This document shows positions 50,777 to 59,856 of a DNA stretch of 64,000 nucleotides, one piece after another. Positions within the stretch are counted from its first letter, which is position 1. Each line of letters begins with the position of its first letter. Where the stretch lies: positions 1,116,001-1,180,000 of the forward strand of contig NZ_ATVJ01000001.1 in the NCBI RefSeq assembly GCF_000420665.1. Reading direction: 5' to 3'. A program made the position numbers and the translations under genes. The notes beneath the pieces are model-generated. The model saw only the letters and a program-made list of their open reading frames with translations. It was not told where the DNA came from and did no database searches. This DNA is from Ponticaulis koreensis DSM 19734 (GTDB lineage: Bacteria; Pseudomonadota; Alphaproteobacteria; Caulobacterales; Hyphomonadaceae).

Positions 50777-51029
50777 ATTTTTCTCTCCTTATAAAAATTC
50801 AGTACTAACCTTGCCCCGAAAGCCTGCGACTTCAAGGGTTCGCGGCCTCACACGGGGCAAAACGGGAAAGCCGATTTCTGCGCTGACGAAGTAAACGCGG
50901 ACGCATAAACATTGTTCATAAATTTGCGCTTGGGGCTGCTTCGTGCGAAACGCTGCCTTGCTTTTGCCTTCCTGATTTGGAACAGCTTGTTTCCTGTTTC
51001 TGATCGCCGGTTTTTTCGGGAGAGTTCTG

Positions 51030-52124
51030 ATGAAAATTATGCTCGTCACAGACGCTTGGGCACCTCAGGTGAACGGTGTTGTTCGAACCCTCAACCGTGT
51101 GATCGAAGAATGCGAAGCGATGGGGCACGAGTTCGAGGTTGTCTCACCGGCTGACGGATTCAAAACCATCCCGCTGCCGACATACAATGAGATCCAGCTC
51201 GCGCTTGGCGCCAAGAAGGCGATCATCGAGCGCTTTAACGAGTTTGAACCGGCTGCGGTGCATATCGCAACCGAAGGCACGCTGGGCATGGCGGCGCGAT
51301 CCATGTGCCTCAAAATGAAGTTCCCGTTCACGACAAGCTATCACACACGCTTTCCGGAATATGTTTCCGCGCGCTTGCCGGTGCCGCTCAGCTGGGGCTA
51401 TGGCTTTATGCGCTGGTTCCACCGTTATTCCGGCCATGTGATGGTCGCAACGCCCTCCATGCGCGAGGAGCTTGAAGAGCACGGCTTCGGCAATGTTGTT
51501 GCCTGGTCGCGCGGCGTGGACACAGACCTTTTCCATCCGGACAAACGAGAAACCATGCCGGATCCGTTCGAAGGCATGGAGCGTCCGATCTATCTCAACG
51601 TCGGCCGCGTGGCGGTTGAGAAGAATATCGAAGCCTTTGTAGAGCTCGATCTGCCGGGCACGAAAGTCGTTGTCGGCGACGGCCCGCAGCGTGAAGAGCT
51701 TCAAAAGAAGTATCCGGGCGTTAAATTCCTCGGTGCGAAGTTCGGTGATGAGCTGGCAGCCTGCTTTGCCCATTCAGATGTTTTCGTCTTCCCGAGCCTG
51801 ACGGACACATTCGGTCTGGTCATCCTTGAGGCCATGGCTGCCGGCACGCCGGTCGCAGGATACAATGCACCGGGGCCGAAAGACCTTATTCCGGGATCCA
51901 ATGCGGGCGTTGTGTCTGATGATCTGCGCGAGGCTGCTCTTGGCTGTCTGGAGATGAAGCGCGAAGACTGCCGCAAATATGCTGAAGGGTATTCATGGCG
52001 GGCGTGCGCCGAGACGTTCATCACGAATCTGGAGCCACTGCCGACGCCGGAACGTCGCCGCTTCTGGAACCGTTTGCGCCGCCTGCGTCGACGCCGCGAG
52101 CGTGACCAGGAGAGCGTTCTGTAA
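51030..52124 (+). CDS. GT4-family glycosyltransferase, MgtA/SqdX-like
   Basis: A 364-residue GT-B enzyme. The N-domain starts MKIMLVTDAWAPQVNGVVRT, with TSYHTRFPEYV; the C-domain has NVGRVAVEKNIEAF, VVVGDGP and FPSLTDTFGLVILEAMAAGTPV, the EX7E-like donor-binding motif. The closest described relatives mannosylate or glycosylate diacylglycerol-type lipids, so a glycolipid product is likely. It ends with a strongly basic tail (RRRFWNRLRRLRRRRERDQ), probably for membrane binding. Followed by a strong terminator. Confidence 0.92.
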   Translation: MKIMLVTDAWAPQVNGVVRTLNRVIEECEAMGHEFEVVSPADGFKTIPLPTYNEIQLALGAKKAIIERFNEFEPAAVHIATEGTLGMAARSMCLKMKFPFTTSYHTRFPEYVSARLPVPLSWGYGFMRWFHRYSGHVMVATPSMREELEEHGFGNVVAWSRGVDTDLFHPDKRETMPDPFEGMERPIYLNVGRVAVEKNIEAFVELDLPGTKVVVGDGPQREELQKKYPGVKFLGAKFGDELAACFAHSDVFVFPSLTDTFGLVILEAMAAGTPVAGYNAPGPKDLIPGSNAGVVSDDLREAALGCLEMKREDCRKYAEGYSWRACAETFITNLEPLPTPERRRFWNRLRRLRRRRERDQESVL

Positions 52125-52152
52125 GAACCGGCGCGCAATCGCGAGAGTTGAG

Positions 52153-52182
52153 AAAGGCAGGGCTTCGGTTCTGCCTTTTTTC
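52153..52182 (+). terminator. Rho-independent terminator of the GT4 gene
   Basis: AAAGGCAGGGC, TTCG tetraloop, GTTCTGCCTTT (one wobble each side), then T residues. Confidence 0.88.
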
Positions 52183-52302
52183 TGGGCGAATTTCCTGCGA
52201 ATATGCCGCACAGAAGGTCCATTCTTCCAGATTGAAATAAAAGATTGGAATACTATTCTCTTTGGTGCTAGTGCCGCGCTAAATTCAACTGCGAAGACCA
52301 AA

Positions 52303-52944
52303 ATGAGTGATATTTCTGCCCCTTCAAACCTGCAGATCGAGGATCGAAACACCTTGAAACACAAATGGTATGAAGACGTATTTGCTATCCTGCTAGGCGC
52401 CCTGTTTATCGGCATGGGCGTCACGGTCTATTCGGAGGCCATGCTTCTGACGGGCGGCGTTGCGGGTATGTCGCTGATCCTCTCCTACATTGCACCGCTC
52501 AGCTTCGGTACGTTCTTCTTCCTTCTGAATCTGCCATTTTATCTTCTGGCGATCCTTCGCATGGGGTGGGAGTTCACGCTAAAAACGGTTGTCGCGGTGA
52601 CTCTGGTGTCGATCTTTCCGAATCTGGTGAGCGGCTGGATATCCGTTGAAACACTCAGCCCGCTTTTCGCGGCGATCCTTGGCGGCGCGATGATTGGTAT
52701 GGGCATGATTGCGCTGTTCAGGCATGGCGCGGGCATTGGCGGTGTCAGCATTCTGGCGCACTTCCTTCAGGAAAAAGGCGTTATGCGCGCTGGCTGGGTG
52801 CTCTTGTCTATTGATGCCGTCATTCTCGTGGCCTCGGCATTTGTGCTCCCGCTGACCAATCTGGTTTATTCGGTTGTCGGCGCTGTCGTGCTGAACCTGA
52901 TGGTCGGAATTAACCATCGCCCCGGCCGATATTTTGGGCGGTAA
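52303..52944 (+). CDS. YitT-family membrane protein
   Basis: A 213-residue protein with five to six membrane segments, the first half of the YitT/DUF161 family (GVAGMSLILSYIAPLSFGTFF, then GGAMIGMGMIALFRHGAGIGG). The usual C-terminal cytoplasmic DUF2179 domain is absent: the protein ends shortly after the last helix (NHRPGRYFGR). Function unknown. I place the start at the ATG at 52303; the frame is open upstream into the GT4 gene, which is not coding in that frame. Confidence 0.88.
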   Translation: MSDISAPSNLQIEDRNTLKHKWYEDVFAILLGALFIGMGVTVYSEAMLLTGGVAGMSLILSYIAPLSFGTFFFLLNLPFYLLAILRMGWEFTLKTVVAVTLVSIFPNLVSGWISVETLSPLFAAILGGAMIGMGMIALFRHGAGIGGVSILAHFLQEKGVMRAGWVLLSIDAVILVASAFVLPLTNLVYSVVGAVVLNLMVGINHRPGRYFGR

Positions 52945-53027
52945 ACGTATTCACATTTTTCGTGATACCCAGCTATCTTAAATTGACAATATCACTAAAT
53001 AGGTCATGCTCGTCCTCATAACTCTGC

Positions 53028-53049
53028 CTGCCGCACACGATAGCGGCAG
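53028..53049 (+). other. Leader hairpin before the carboxylesterase gene
   Basis: CTGCCGC/GCGGCAG with an 8-nt loop, 21 nt before the ATG, in the 5' leader. A TTGACA with 16-17 nt to CATGCT lies upstream (52983 on). Confidence 0.35.
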
Positions 53050-53069
53050 AGACATATGAGGGAGGAATT

Positions 53070-54509
53070 ATGTACTGGAAAATGCTTGCAGCCTCTGCGG
53101 CTGCATTGAGCTTTGGCATGGCTGCACATGCCGGCCATCATGAAGACGGCGAAATGCACGAGCATGTGCCTGCCGTCGGTTACACCCCGACTGATCTGAT
53201 CGATACTGCTATTGTTGAAACGCCAAACGGACGTCTCGTTGGTGAGGATATGGGCGATTACCACGCCTTTCGCGGTATTCCGTATGCCCAGCCCCCAATC
53301 GGTGACCTTCGCTGGCGTGCGCCGCAGCCGGTAGAGCCGTGGACGGGCGATCGTGCAGTCATCGAGTTTCAGGCGCCTTGTGTTCAGCCTGCGATCGCCG
53401 ACCCGAGCCTTCCGAATGGTGGCGGCGTCGTTGGCGTAAAATCCGAAGACTGCCTCTATATGGAAGTTTACGCGCCAGAGAATGCTGAGAATGCGCCTGT
53501 CATGCTCTGGATGCATGGCGGTGCGGCCTTTCTGGGCGCGGGCCATCTCGGCTCCTATCACGGTGAGGCGAATGCCGCGAACGGTGTGATTACCGTGTCC
53601 ATCAATTATCGGCTCGGTCCGCTCGGCTATTTCGCACACCCCGCGCTGACAGCAGAAGGCGGCCCCACAGGTGACTTTGCTATGATGGACGCCGTTGCCG
53701 CGCTTGAATGGATTCAGGAGAATATCGCCTCCTTCGGTGGCGATCCGGACAATGTCACCATTGCCGGTCAGTCGGCTGGCGGCGTGATGGTGATCAACCT
53801 TCTGTCTATCCCGTCGGCTGAAGGCCTGTTCGATAAGGCGATTGTCCAGTCCGGCGCATTCGTGTCTCCGGGGCGGGAGCTCGCCGCCGCTGAGCAGCTC
53901 GGCGTGGAAGGCATGGCGACTTTGGATGTGCCTGCAGATGCGACAGCGGACATGCTGCGCAGTGTTTCAGCTCAGTCACTGACCTATAACCCGGCGCTGC
54001 GCCGCGGTATTTCCGGAACGATTGACGGCAGGTTCAACACCGTGTCGCCACGCGCGGCGATGGATGCGGGCCGCGAGGCCGATGTGCCTGTGCTTGTGGG
54101 TTCCAATATGGGTGAAGGTGGTTTCTCCCGCGCGACCCAGCTCGCCGCAGAAACAGGTGATGAAGGCGCGCCTGCGTTCCTCTACCATTTCCGTTATATG
54201 CCTGAGTTCCGCGAGGCCGCCTGGGGTAATGGCCCGATCCACTCTGCCGAGCTGATGTACACCTTCGACTCGCTTGAAACCTCAAGCTGGGGCGCTGGTC
54301 GCACCACTGCGGAAGACGAGGCCTATGCCGATATTGTGAATTCCTGCTGGACCAGTTTCATGCATATGAATCCGTCATCCACCACGATTGCCTGTAATAA
54401 CGGGTTTGAGTGGCCAGCTTACACGCCGGAATCCGGCGCGGTGGCCGTGTTTGATGAAGAGATCACTGTAGGGGATGCTTCCACCATTCCTGACGGCCCG
54501 CAAAGCTAG
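53070..54509 (+). CDS. Secreted type-B carboxylesterase
   Basis: A 479-residue alpha/beta hydrolase of the cholinesterase/carboxylesterase family. Signal peptide (MYWKMLAASAAALSFGMAAH), a short His-rich mature start (GHHEDGEMHEH), FRGIPYAQPPIGDLRW, EDCLYMEVYAP, the oxyanion loop WMHGGAAFLGAG and the nucleophile Ser235 in IAGQSAGGVM. A Glu in SNMGEGGF and a His in NGPIHSAEL are likely triad partners. It is somewhat shorter than the 500-550 residues usual for the family. Substrate unknown. GAGGGAGG precedes the ATG. Confidence 0.92.
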   Translation: MYWKMLAASAAALSFGMAAHAGHHEDGEMHEHVPAVGYTPTDLIDTAIVETPNGRLVGEDMGDYHAFRGIPYAQPPIGDLRWRAPQPVEPWTGDRAVIEFQAPCVQPAIADPSLPNGGGVVGVKSEDCLYMEVYAPENAENAPVMLWMHGGAAFLGAGHLGSYHGEANAANGVITVSINYRLGPLGYFAHPALTAEGGPTGDFAMMDAVAALEWIQENIASFGGDPDNVTIAGQSAGGVMVINLLSIPSAEGLFDKAIVQSGAFVSPGRELAAAEQLGVEGMATLDVPADATADMLRSVSAQSLTYNPALRRGISGTIDGRFNTVSPRAAMDAGREADVPVLVGSNMGEGGFSRATQLAAETGDEGAPAFLYHFRYMPEFREAAWGNGPIHSAELMYTFDSLETSSWGAGRTTAEDEAYADIVNSCWTSFMHMNPSSTTIACNNGFEWPAYTPESGAVAVFDEEITVGDASTIPDGPQS

Positions 54510-54555
54510 ACAACCAGCTCCTCCCCAGACGTCCCCTCGACGTCTGTTCTGCAGG

Positions 54556-54596
54556 ACGCCCCATCCCGTTTTCTTCATCGCGGGGTGGGGCGTTTT
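54556..54596 (+). terminator. Terminator of the carboxylesterase gene
   Basis: ACGCCCCATCCCG/CGGGGTGGGGCGT (one wobble), 12-nt loop, then TTTGATTTT. Confidence 0.85.
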
Positions 54597-54695
54597 GATT
54601 TTCATGGTTTCGACCGTAGGGCCGTCAAATCGCAGCTGATTGGATTGATCTTTTTAGTGGGTTTCTTCTAAGCTGATGAAAAGAGGGGGAAATCT

Positions 54696-55241
54696 ATGAT
54701 CAAGACAGCAATTGCCGCGTTTGGGCTCCTTGCGCTGAGCAGTGGCGCAGCTTTCGCGGACGGGTGCGCAACAACATCGTCAGAATCGATTTCATTCGGC
54801 GACAATATCGCTGAAGCGGTCGCGATAGGTGACGACTGCGCCAATAGCGTGGCCCTGATCATTGTGCGCGATGGTGATGGCTCGCCTTTGTATTCGCACG
54901 CGACACCAGCGCGTTATCTCTTCGGTTTCTATGAAGTGACTGACGAGCGCAGCATGGCAGATTTTCTGGATGAGCTGATCGGTGTTCCATCTGGAGGTGG
55001 CGCATTTACAAGTTCGGAGCTTCCTGAATGGCCGGAGGGGGCAGACTTCCCGGGTGGAAATTTCATAAGCGGTGAATTCCCGTTCTATCCGGAAGAGTGG
55101 GTGGATCGCGGCGAGTATCTGCGCTTTCAGAGTATGGATGCACCGGTCTGGTGTCATGTTCAGGGGCAGGAAAGCTCGGCTTGCCTGATTATCGATGGCG
55201 ACCGCTTGTACAAGATTGGCGTACAGACCTTCCCGGGATAA
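54696..55241 (+). CDS. Secreted protein of unknown function
   Basis: A 181-residue exported protein: signal peptide ending AAFA, mature start DGCATTSSES. It has four Cys in the mature part (two near residues 24 and 50, two near 150-160 in VWCHVQGQESSACLI), likely two disulfides, and an acidic Gly/Pro-rich middle. No family recognised. GAGGGGGAAA precedes the ATG. It is convergent with the M20 gene. Confidence 0.78.
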   Translation: MIKTAIAAFGLLALSSGAAFADGCATTSSESISFGDNIAEAVAIGDDCANSVALIIVRDGDGSPLYSHATPARYLFGFYEVTDERSMADFLDELIGVPSGGGAFTSSELPEWPEGADFPGGNFISGEFPFYPEEWVDRGEYLRFQSMDAPVWCHVQGQESSACLIIDGDRLYKIGVQTFPG

Positions 55242-55268
55242 CCAGGAAGAGCCGCTGCACATTCGCGC

Positions 55269-56432
55269 CTAAATGCCATTTTGAAAGTTTGTGGCCAGCC
55301 GGATGAGAAGGTCGCGGCCGGTTTCCAGCGTGTCATCGTTAAAGTCGTATTCAGGGTGGTGCAGCGGTTTGGTTTCAAGCCCCGCGCCCAGCCAGATATA
55401 CGCGCCCGGCACTTCCTGCAGCATGAGCGAGAAATCTTCTGACGCCATGCTCGGCCGGAAGCCTGTGTCGACATGGTCTTCGCCGACCAGCTCACTTGCG
55501 ACACGTCGGGCATAGTCGGCCTCGGCTGGCGTATTGATGGTGCTCGGATAGCCTTCCTCGTAGGCAAGGCTGACGCTGACGCCGTGGGCGCCGCACACAG
55601 ATTCTGCAACGCGCAGCATCTCGGCGCGGATGAAATCGCGTACCTCGCCTGAGAAGCACCGCACTGTGCCCATCACCCTCATTTCTTCAGGGATGACGTT
55701 GAACGTGTGCCCGCCATGCATTTGAGTGGTCGTCAGAACGGCCGGATCGTGCGGGCTGACCTTGCGGCTGACGATTGTCTGCAGTGCGAGGACGAGTTCG
55801 GCCGCCGTGGTGACCGGGTCCTTCGTCGTCTCCGGCATGGCGGCGTGCCCACCCACACCTTTCAGCGTAAAGGTGAAGCTGTCATAGGAGGCCATCATCG
55901 GGCCGGGCTGAACGGCAATGCGCCCCGCTGGCAGGCCTGGCCAGTTGTGAAGCGCAAATACGGCGTCGCACGGGAATAGCTTGAACAAGCCTTCTTCCAC
56001 CATACGCTTGCCGCCGCCGAAATTCTCTTCAGCCGGCTGGAAGATGAAATGGATGGTGCCTTTGAAGTTGCGCGATGCTGCCAGCGCCTCTGCCGCGCCG
56101 ATCAGCATGGCGGTGTGCCCGTCATGACCGCAGGCGTGCATAACGCCGTGATGGGTGGAGCGGTGCGCCGCGCCGGATTGTTCTTCAATTGGTAGCGCGT
56201 CCATATCTGCACGAAGGCCAATCACTGGTCCGTCACCATTTTTCAGCGTGCCAACCACGCCGGTTTCTGCAAGCCCGCGATGTATTTCGATGCCCGCGCG
56301 GGTGAGCGCCTCAGCGACAAGATTGGAGGTTCGGTTTTCCTGAAAGGCAAGTTCTGGATGCGCGTGAATATCTCGCCGGATCGCACGCATTCTGGCAATC
56401 GGGTCGTTGGTCTCGGTCAGCGTATCGGCCAT
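55269..56432 (-). CDS. M20-family amidohydrolase (hippurate hydrolase/IAA-amino acid hydrolase type)
   Basis: A 387-residue metal-dependent amidohydrolase. IGLRADMDALPIEE and HACGHDGHTAMLIGAAEAL hold metal ligands, ENFGGGKRMVEEG is next, and a dimerisation domain (KGVGGHAAMPE) is followed by ASEDFSLMLQEVPG. It cleaves N-acyl amino acids or similar amides. GGAG precedes the ATG. No partner gene; a tRNA-Leu gene lies behind its start. Confidence 0.93.
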   Translation of the reverse strand: MADTLTETNDPIARMRAIRRDIHAHPELAFQENRTSNLVAEALTRAGIEIHRGLAETGVVGTLKNGDGPVIGLRADMDALPIEEQSGAAHRSTHHGVMHACGHDGHTAMLIGAAEALAASRNFKGTIHFIFQPAEENFGGGKRMVEEGLFKLFPCDAVFALHNWPGLPAGRIAVQPGPMMASYDSFTFTLKGVGGHAAMPETTKDPVTTAAELVLALQTIVSRKVSPHDPAVLTTTQMHGGHTFNVIPEEMRVMGTVRCFSGEVRDFIRAEMLRVAESVCGAHGVSVSLAYEEGYPSTINTPAEADYARRVASELVGEDHVDTGFRPSMASEDFSLMLQEVPGAYIWLGAGLETKPLHHPEYDFNDDTLETGRDLLIRLATNFQNGI

Positions 56433-56617
56433 GATATGGCTCCATTTGAGTGTGCATCAATATTGTAGAGCCAGCGCTGCTGTTTTGAAAACGGTATCTG
56501 CGCGCGTACTGCTCAAATTAGCAGGAGTTGGGCGATACTCTTTTTTCACGCTGAGCCGCGGTTCTGTGTTGACGTGAATTCGACAGATCGATATACACCG
56601 CGCTTCCAATTCAGCGT

Positions 56618-56702
56618 GCGGTTATGGCGGAATTGGTAGACGCGCACGGTTCAGGTCCGTGTGGGGCGACCCGTGGAGGTTCGAGTCCTCTTAACCGCAC
56701 CA
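56618..56702 (+). tRNA. tRNA-Leu (anticodon CAG)
   Basis: An 85-nt type II tRNA. Acceptor arms GCGGTTA and TAACCGC pair perfectly, the D-arm has AATTGGTAGA, the anticodon loop TTCAGGT carries CAG (reading CUG), a long variable arm follows, and the T-arm is GGTTCGAGTCC. CCA is encoded (56700-56702). The integrase gene 205 nt downstream marks its 3' end as the insertion site of an island. Confidence 0.95.
56677..56702. other. Probable attachment site (attL) in the 3' end of tRNA-Leu
   Basis: The T-arm and acceptor end, normally the crossover segment for P4-type integrases. GTTCGAGTCC from the T-arm recurs at 56851-56860. The matching attR is expected beyond the right edge. Confidence 0.6.
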
Positions 56703-56907
56703 ACCCTTTCTCCGGTATAGTCCGAAATCATCCAAAAAATTGAACTAAATCAAGCGATAATGCCTTTTTTTGGCTTGTCGCTGTCCGGACTCGCACGGTG
56801 TAGTCCGGTTGTATCCGAGCGATTTGTGGGTATTTTTGTGGGTATATTTCGTTCGAGTCCCAGTTTTTCAGGGAGTCGATACCCACACCTGAAAAGGGCC
56901 CGGAAAC
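56703..56907. promoter_or_regulatory. Integrase promoter region with repeated arm-site-like motifs
   Basis: TTTGTGGGTAT occurs twice in direct orientation (56823-56833, 56835-56845) and TGTGGGTAT once inverted (56879-56887). TAGTCCG occurs at 56718-56724 and 56801-56807. Such short repeats next to an integrase gene are usually integrase arm-binding or excisionase sites. Confidence 0.45.
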
Positions 56908-58107
56908 ATGAAGCTTTCCGATATAAAAGTTAGGAATCTCAAGGTACAAGAGAAAGCGTATAAGCTTTTCGATGGTGAGGGGCTCTATATTCATGTGATG
57001 CCAAACGGCTCTAAACTCTGGCGAATGAGCTATCGCTTCGAGAAGAAACAAAAGGTTCTTTCTTTCGGAATATACCCTCAAGTGAGCCTTCAGAGGGCTA
57101 GAGAGAAGCGCCTGGACGCAAAGCGGCTTCTTGCTGACGGCATTGACCCTATGCAGCAGGCGCGCGCCGAAGAGGCCGAGAACGCAGCAGAGAACGAACA
57201 CACATTTGAGAAGATCGCGCTTGAATATCTGGAGAAGAGCGTCAAAGACGGCAACGCCGAAGCGACCATGAAAAAGAAGCGCTGGTATTGCCGCATGGCA
57301 TGCGACGAATTCGGCAAAATGCCTATTCGGGAAATCACGGCTCCGATTGTGCTGGGCGCGATCCGCAAACAGGAGGACGCGGGCAATGGCGAAACCGCGC
57401 ACAAGCTGCGAACCTTTGTCGGGCAGGTGTTCCGCTATGCCGTTGCAACGGGCAAGGCGGAGAATGACCCAACCTTCGCGCTTCGTGGTGCTTTAGTCTC
57501 TCACAAGAAAACGCATATGGCGGCTTTGGTTGAACGTGACGACTTTGCAGCGCTGGTAAAGGCAGTGTGGAATTATGAGGGAGGCGGGCCAAGCATTCGC
57601 GCGGCGCTTAAGCTGATGGTGCTTTTATATCCGCGTCCGGGTGAACTTCGCTTTTCAACGTGGAGCGAGTTCGATCTGGAAAAGGCTGTCTGGACCATTC
57701 CAGCTGAGCGCATGAAGATGCGGCGCGAACACAAAAAGCCATTGTCAAAACTCGCCGTCGACATCCTCACCGAGCTGAAGCCTTTCACTGCTGACGCCCC
57801 GCTCGCGTTTCCTTCCCTGATCGCACGGGCGAAGCCGTTGAGTGAGAACACGCTAAACCAGTCTTTGCGCCGTATGGGCTTTGATAAGACAGAGGCGACG
57901 TCGCACGGGTTTCGTTCCAGTGCGTCCAGCCTTCTGAATGAAAGCAATCTCTGGAATCCTGACGCGATCGAAGCAGAGCTGGCGCATAAAGTGCGTGATC
58001 AGATCCGCGGCGCTTACATGCGCACACCATTCTGGGACGAACGCGTCCGCATGGCTGAATGGTGGTCCGAACAAGTGCGGGAGATGGCTGGAAATCGGAA
58101 CATATAA
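56908..58107 (+). CDS. Tyrosine recombinase, P4-type integrase
   Basis: A 399-residue integrase. N-terminal DUF4102-like domain (LFDGEGLYIHVMPNGSKLWR, FGIYPQVSLQRAREKR), a core-binding domain (about 100-190) and a catalytic domain with Arg243 (YPRPGELRF), His333 and Arg336 (SHGFRSSAS), His360 (ELAHK) and the nucleophile Tyr370 (GAYMR). All catalytic residues are present, so it should be active. It inserts the island at the adjacent tRNA-Leu. The integrase faces away from the tRNA gene, as is normal. Confidence 0.95.
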   Translation: MKLSDIKVRNLKVQEKAYKLFDGEGLYIHVMPNGSKLWRMSYRFEKKQKVLSFGIYPQVSLQRAREKRLDAKRLLADGIDPMQQARAEEAENAAENEHTFEKIALEYLEKSVKDGNAEATMKKKRWYCRMACDEFGKMPIREITAPIVLGAIRKQEDAGNGETAHKLRTFVGQVFRYAVATGKAENDPTFALRGALVSHKKTHMAALVERDDFAALVKAVWNYEGGGPSIRAALKLMVLLYPRPGELRFSTWSEFDLEKAVWTIPAERMKMRREHKKPLSKLAVDILTELKPFTADAPLAFPSLIARAKPLSENTLNQSLRRMGFDKTEATSHGFRSSASSLLNESNLWNPDAIEAELAHKVRDQIRGAYMRTPFWDERVRMAEWWSEQVREMAGNRNI

Positions 58108-58231
58108 AGAACAAATGGCGAGAATTATATTGAAACTGTCAGGAACTCGCAGGGTGGACTCACGAAACCGGACCAAATGATATATTATAAAGCACCATAG
58201 GTAGTATCCGGATGTTGACGGAGTACAGAAT

Positions 58232-59104
58232 ATGGAAAGTTCGCCGCGGTCTGGCACAAATGGCATGTCGGAAAAAGAACAGGTCGCGAAAGCGGACGTG
58301 CAGTTCTGGGGAAGGGTTCCGCATCTCCGGCCTCATGAGATTGCAGCTTTAGCAATCGGTAGAGATCCGATAGCGATACAAAAGCTAGAAAAGTCCGGGC
58401 ATGTGAATTCTTGCGAAGACTTCTCGGCCTACATCGCTGTAAAATTTCTGGTAGATCGCGCAATTGAAACAAACGATCTGTCGCCTCCTATCCGGCCCAG
58501 CCAAATGATTGAGTGGATGGACAGTTTGTTCATCAAGGTGCCAGCTGATTTTCGGAATGTCGTGGAAAGCATTTATCCGGTGCGAGATTACCGGGCGTTA
58601 TGTCGAGCGCTATTTGCAAAGGCAAACGCTGACGACGAGAAGATCATGCAGCTCCGTGATCAAATGAAGAAGCTCATTGAAGAGCGTGAAGCAGATGTTC
58701 GTGAATTTGGCGAGTGGTCCGACGGTGTGCTCGATACCATGGATGAATTGCACGACACCTTGTTAACGCTGCAAGAGCAAATTCAGCTGATAGAGGCCGA
58801 GGCCTCAACCGAATTGCCTACGCCTGAGTTTGCCAACGATAATAATGAAGCAACTAACACAATACTTCTCTCAGATTTGGATCCGCGGGCTGTTACGTCG
58901 CTTCAGAAAATAATTGTTGGATTGGCTATTGCTTTTCGTGGGTACTCCCCTCTTTCGGAGAGCAATGAGAGGTCGACGTCCAAAGAGTTGGAGAGCGTAC
59001 TTGCTGAGGTGGGACTGAATTTAAACTGGAAGACGATTGAAAAGGTTCTTGTCGAGGCGAGAGTTCGGCTCAGTGAACAAGGCCTTCTCAAGCCATGGAA
59101 ATAG
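58232..59104 (+). CDS. Unrecognised island protein with a coiled-coil centre
   Basis: A 290-residue soluble protein. N-terminal third: WGRVPHLRPHEIAALAIGRD, a helical segment with DFSAYIAVKF. Centre (about 130-190): Glu/Lys/Asp-rich heptads (KIMQLRDQMKKLIEEREADV, LHDTLLTLQEQIQLIE) predict a coiled coil. C-terminal third: ATSLQKI-like helix then SERSTSKELESVLAEVGLNL, a possible winged-helix. No family recognised. Sampled G+C is about 45 %. GGAG precedes the ATG. It follows the integrase in the same direction and could be a regulator or a defence component; neither can be shown. Confidence 0.7.
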   Translation: MESSPRSGTNGMSEKEQVAKADVQFWGRVPHLRPHEIAALAIGRDPIAIQKLEKSGHVNSCEDFSAYIAVKFLVDRAIETNDLSPPIRPSQMIEWMDSLFIKVPADFRNVVESIYPVRDYRALCRALFAKANADDEKIMQLRDQMKKLIEEREADVREFGEWSDGVLDTMDELHDTLLTLQEQIQLIEAEASTELPTPEFANDNNEATNTILLSDLDPRAVTSLQKIIVGLAIAFRGYSPLSESNERSTSKELESVLAEVGLNLNWKTIEKVLVEARVRLSEQGLLKPWK

Positions 59105-59194
59105 ACTTATTTCTGCGGAAATAGCGCCTAATTCCAGACAATTTCGATAGAACCAAACAGGATTGCCTCATTCACTAAAGAGCGAGGTAAAACC

Positions 59195-59401
59195 ATGTTT
59201 GACGAATTCGAATTTCCTAAGACGGGCTTTGTGCGCATTAAGCAGATAATCGCGCCGTGGGGGCCCATCCCTGTTTCAAAATCCACATGGTGGCAGGGCG
59301 TTAAAGATGGGCGCTTCCCTAAAGGACATAAGCTTGGCCCGGGCGTGACTGTCTGGCGCGCTGAAGAAATCCGCGCGCTGTATGAGCCGGTTCATGAATG
59401 A
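59195..59401 (+). CDS. AlpA-family excisionase/regulator
   Basis: A 68-residue MerR-like HTH protein. TGFVRIKQIIAPWGPIPVSK, then STWWQGVKDGRFPKGHKLGP and VTVWRAEEIRAL is the AlpA pattern: winged helix with the Trp-rich recognition part. AlpA proteins activate or assist excision of P4-type islands. AGGTAAAA before the ATG. It fits with the integrase as the control pair of the island. Confidence 0.88.
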   Translation: MFDEFEFPKTGFVRIKQIIAPWGPIPVSKSTWWQGVKDGRFPKGHKLGPGVTVWRAEEIRALYEPVHE

Positions 59402-59427
59402 GGTGCAGAACTTGAGTTTGTTCCGCT

Positions 59428-59817
59428 ATGTCCGTTTCTGCACATCCAGGAAGCCAACACGATAGCCCCCATGCCCGGCTTTATGATCGAGACCATGAGC
59501 ATCCCGCATGGCGGGATCTTAGCCCCGTAGCTTACAAGTTGATCAGTTATCTTCTGGGGAAGTATCGCCCCAATCAGGCGAATAGCTTTCTGGCGGGAGC
59601 AAGGCGATTGGGCCTCGCAATCGGAGTAAGCGAAAAAACAGCCGCATGCGCACTCAAAGAACTAATTGATAAAGGGCATTTGTTTGAAGAAAGGGTCGGG
59701 CGAAACAGCGGGCCTCGATTATCGCGTGAGAAAGTAGTGTCACTGTCGCGCTGGGACTCTGATACGCGAAAAGGTGATCCTGAATTGCCAAAGAAAGTAT
59801 GGAGAGAAAGGAACTGA
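59428..59817 (+). CDS. Helix-turn-helix island protein
   Basis: A 129-residue basic protein. LSPVAYKLISYLLGKYRP followed by GARRLGLAIGVSEKTAACAL and LIDKGHLFEERVGRN is a winged-HTH pattern as in plasmid/phage replication-initiation or gene-control proteins (similar to helix-turn-helix proteins common beside AlpA). It starts 27 nt after the AlpA-like gene, suggesting one transcript. A perfect 10-bp hairpin follows the stop. Confidence 0.72.
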   Translation: MSVSAHPGSQHDSPHARLYDRDHEHPAWRDLSPVAYKLISYLLGKYRPNQANSFLAGARRLGLAIGVSEKTAACALKELIDKGHLFEERVGRNSGPRLSREKVVSLSRWDSDTRKGDPELPKKVWRERN

Positions 59818-59820
59818 ACA

Positions 59821-59856
59821 CTGCATATCTTCCTGTTGAAGACGGTAGATATGCAG
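59821..59856. other. Perfect 10-bp hairpin after the HTH gene
   Basis: CTGCATATCT/AGATATGCAG with a 16-nt loop, 4 nt beyond the stop. No T run. Could be a transcript end, an origin-type element or a protein site. The rest of the gap to 60097 (240 nt) shows nothing I recognise. Confidence 0.45.

Noticed and set aside
56851-56860. GTTCGAGTCC as a second att core
   Set aside because: Only 10 nt, between the tRNA gene and the integrase; too short and on the wrong side to be attR.
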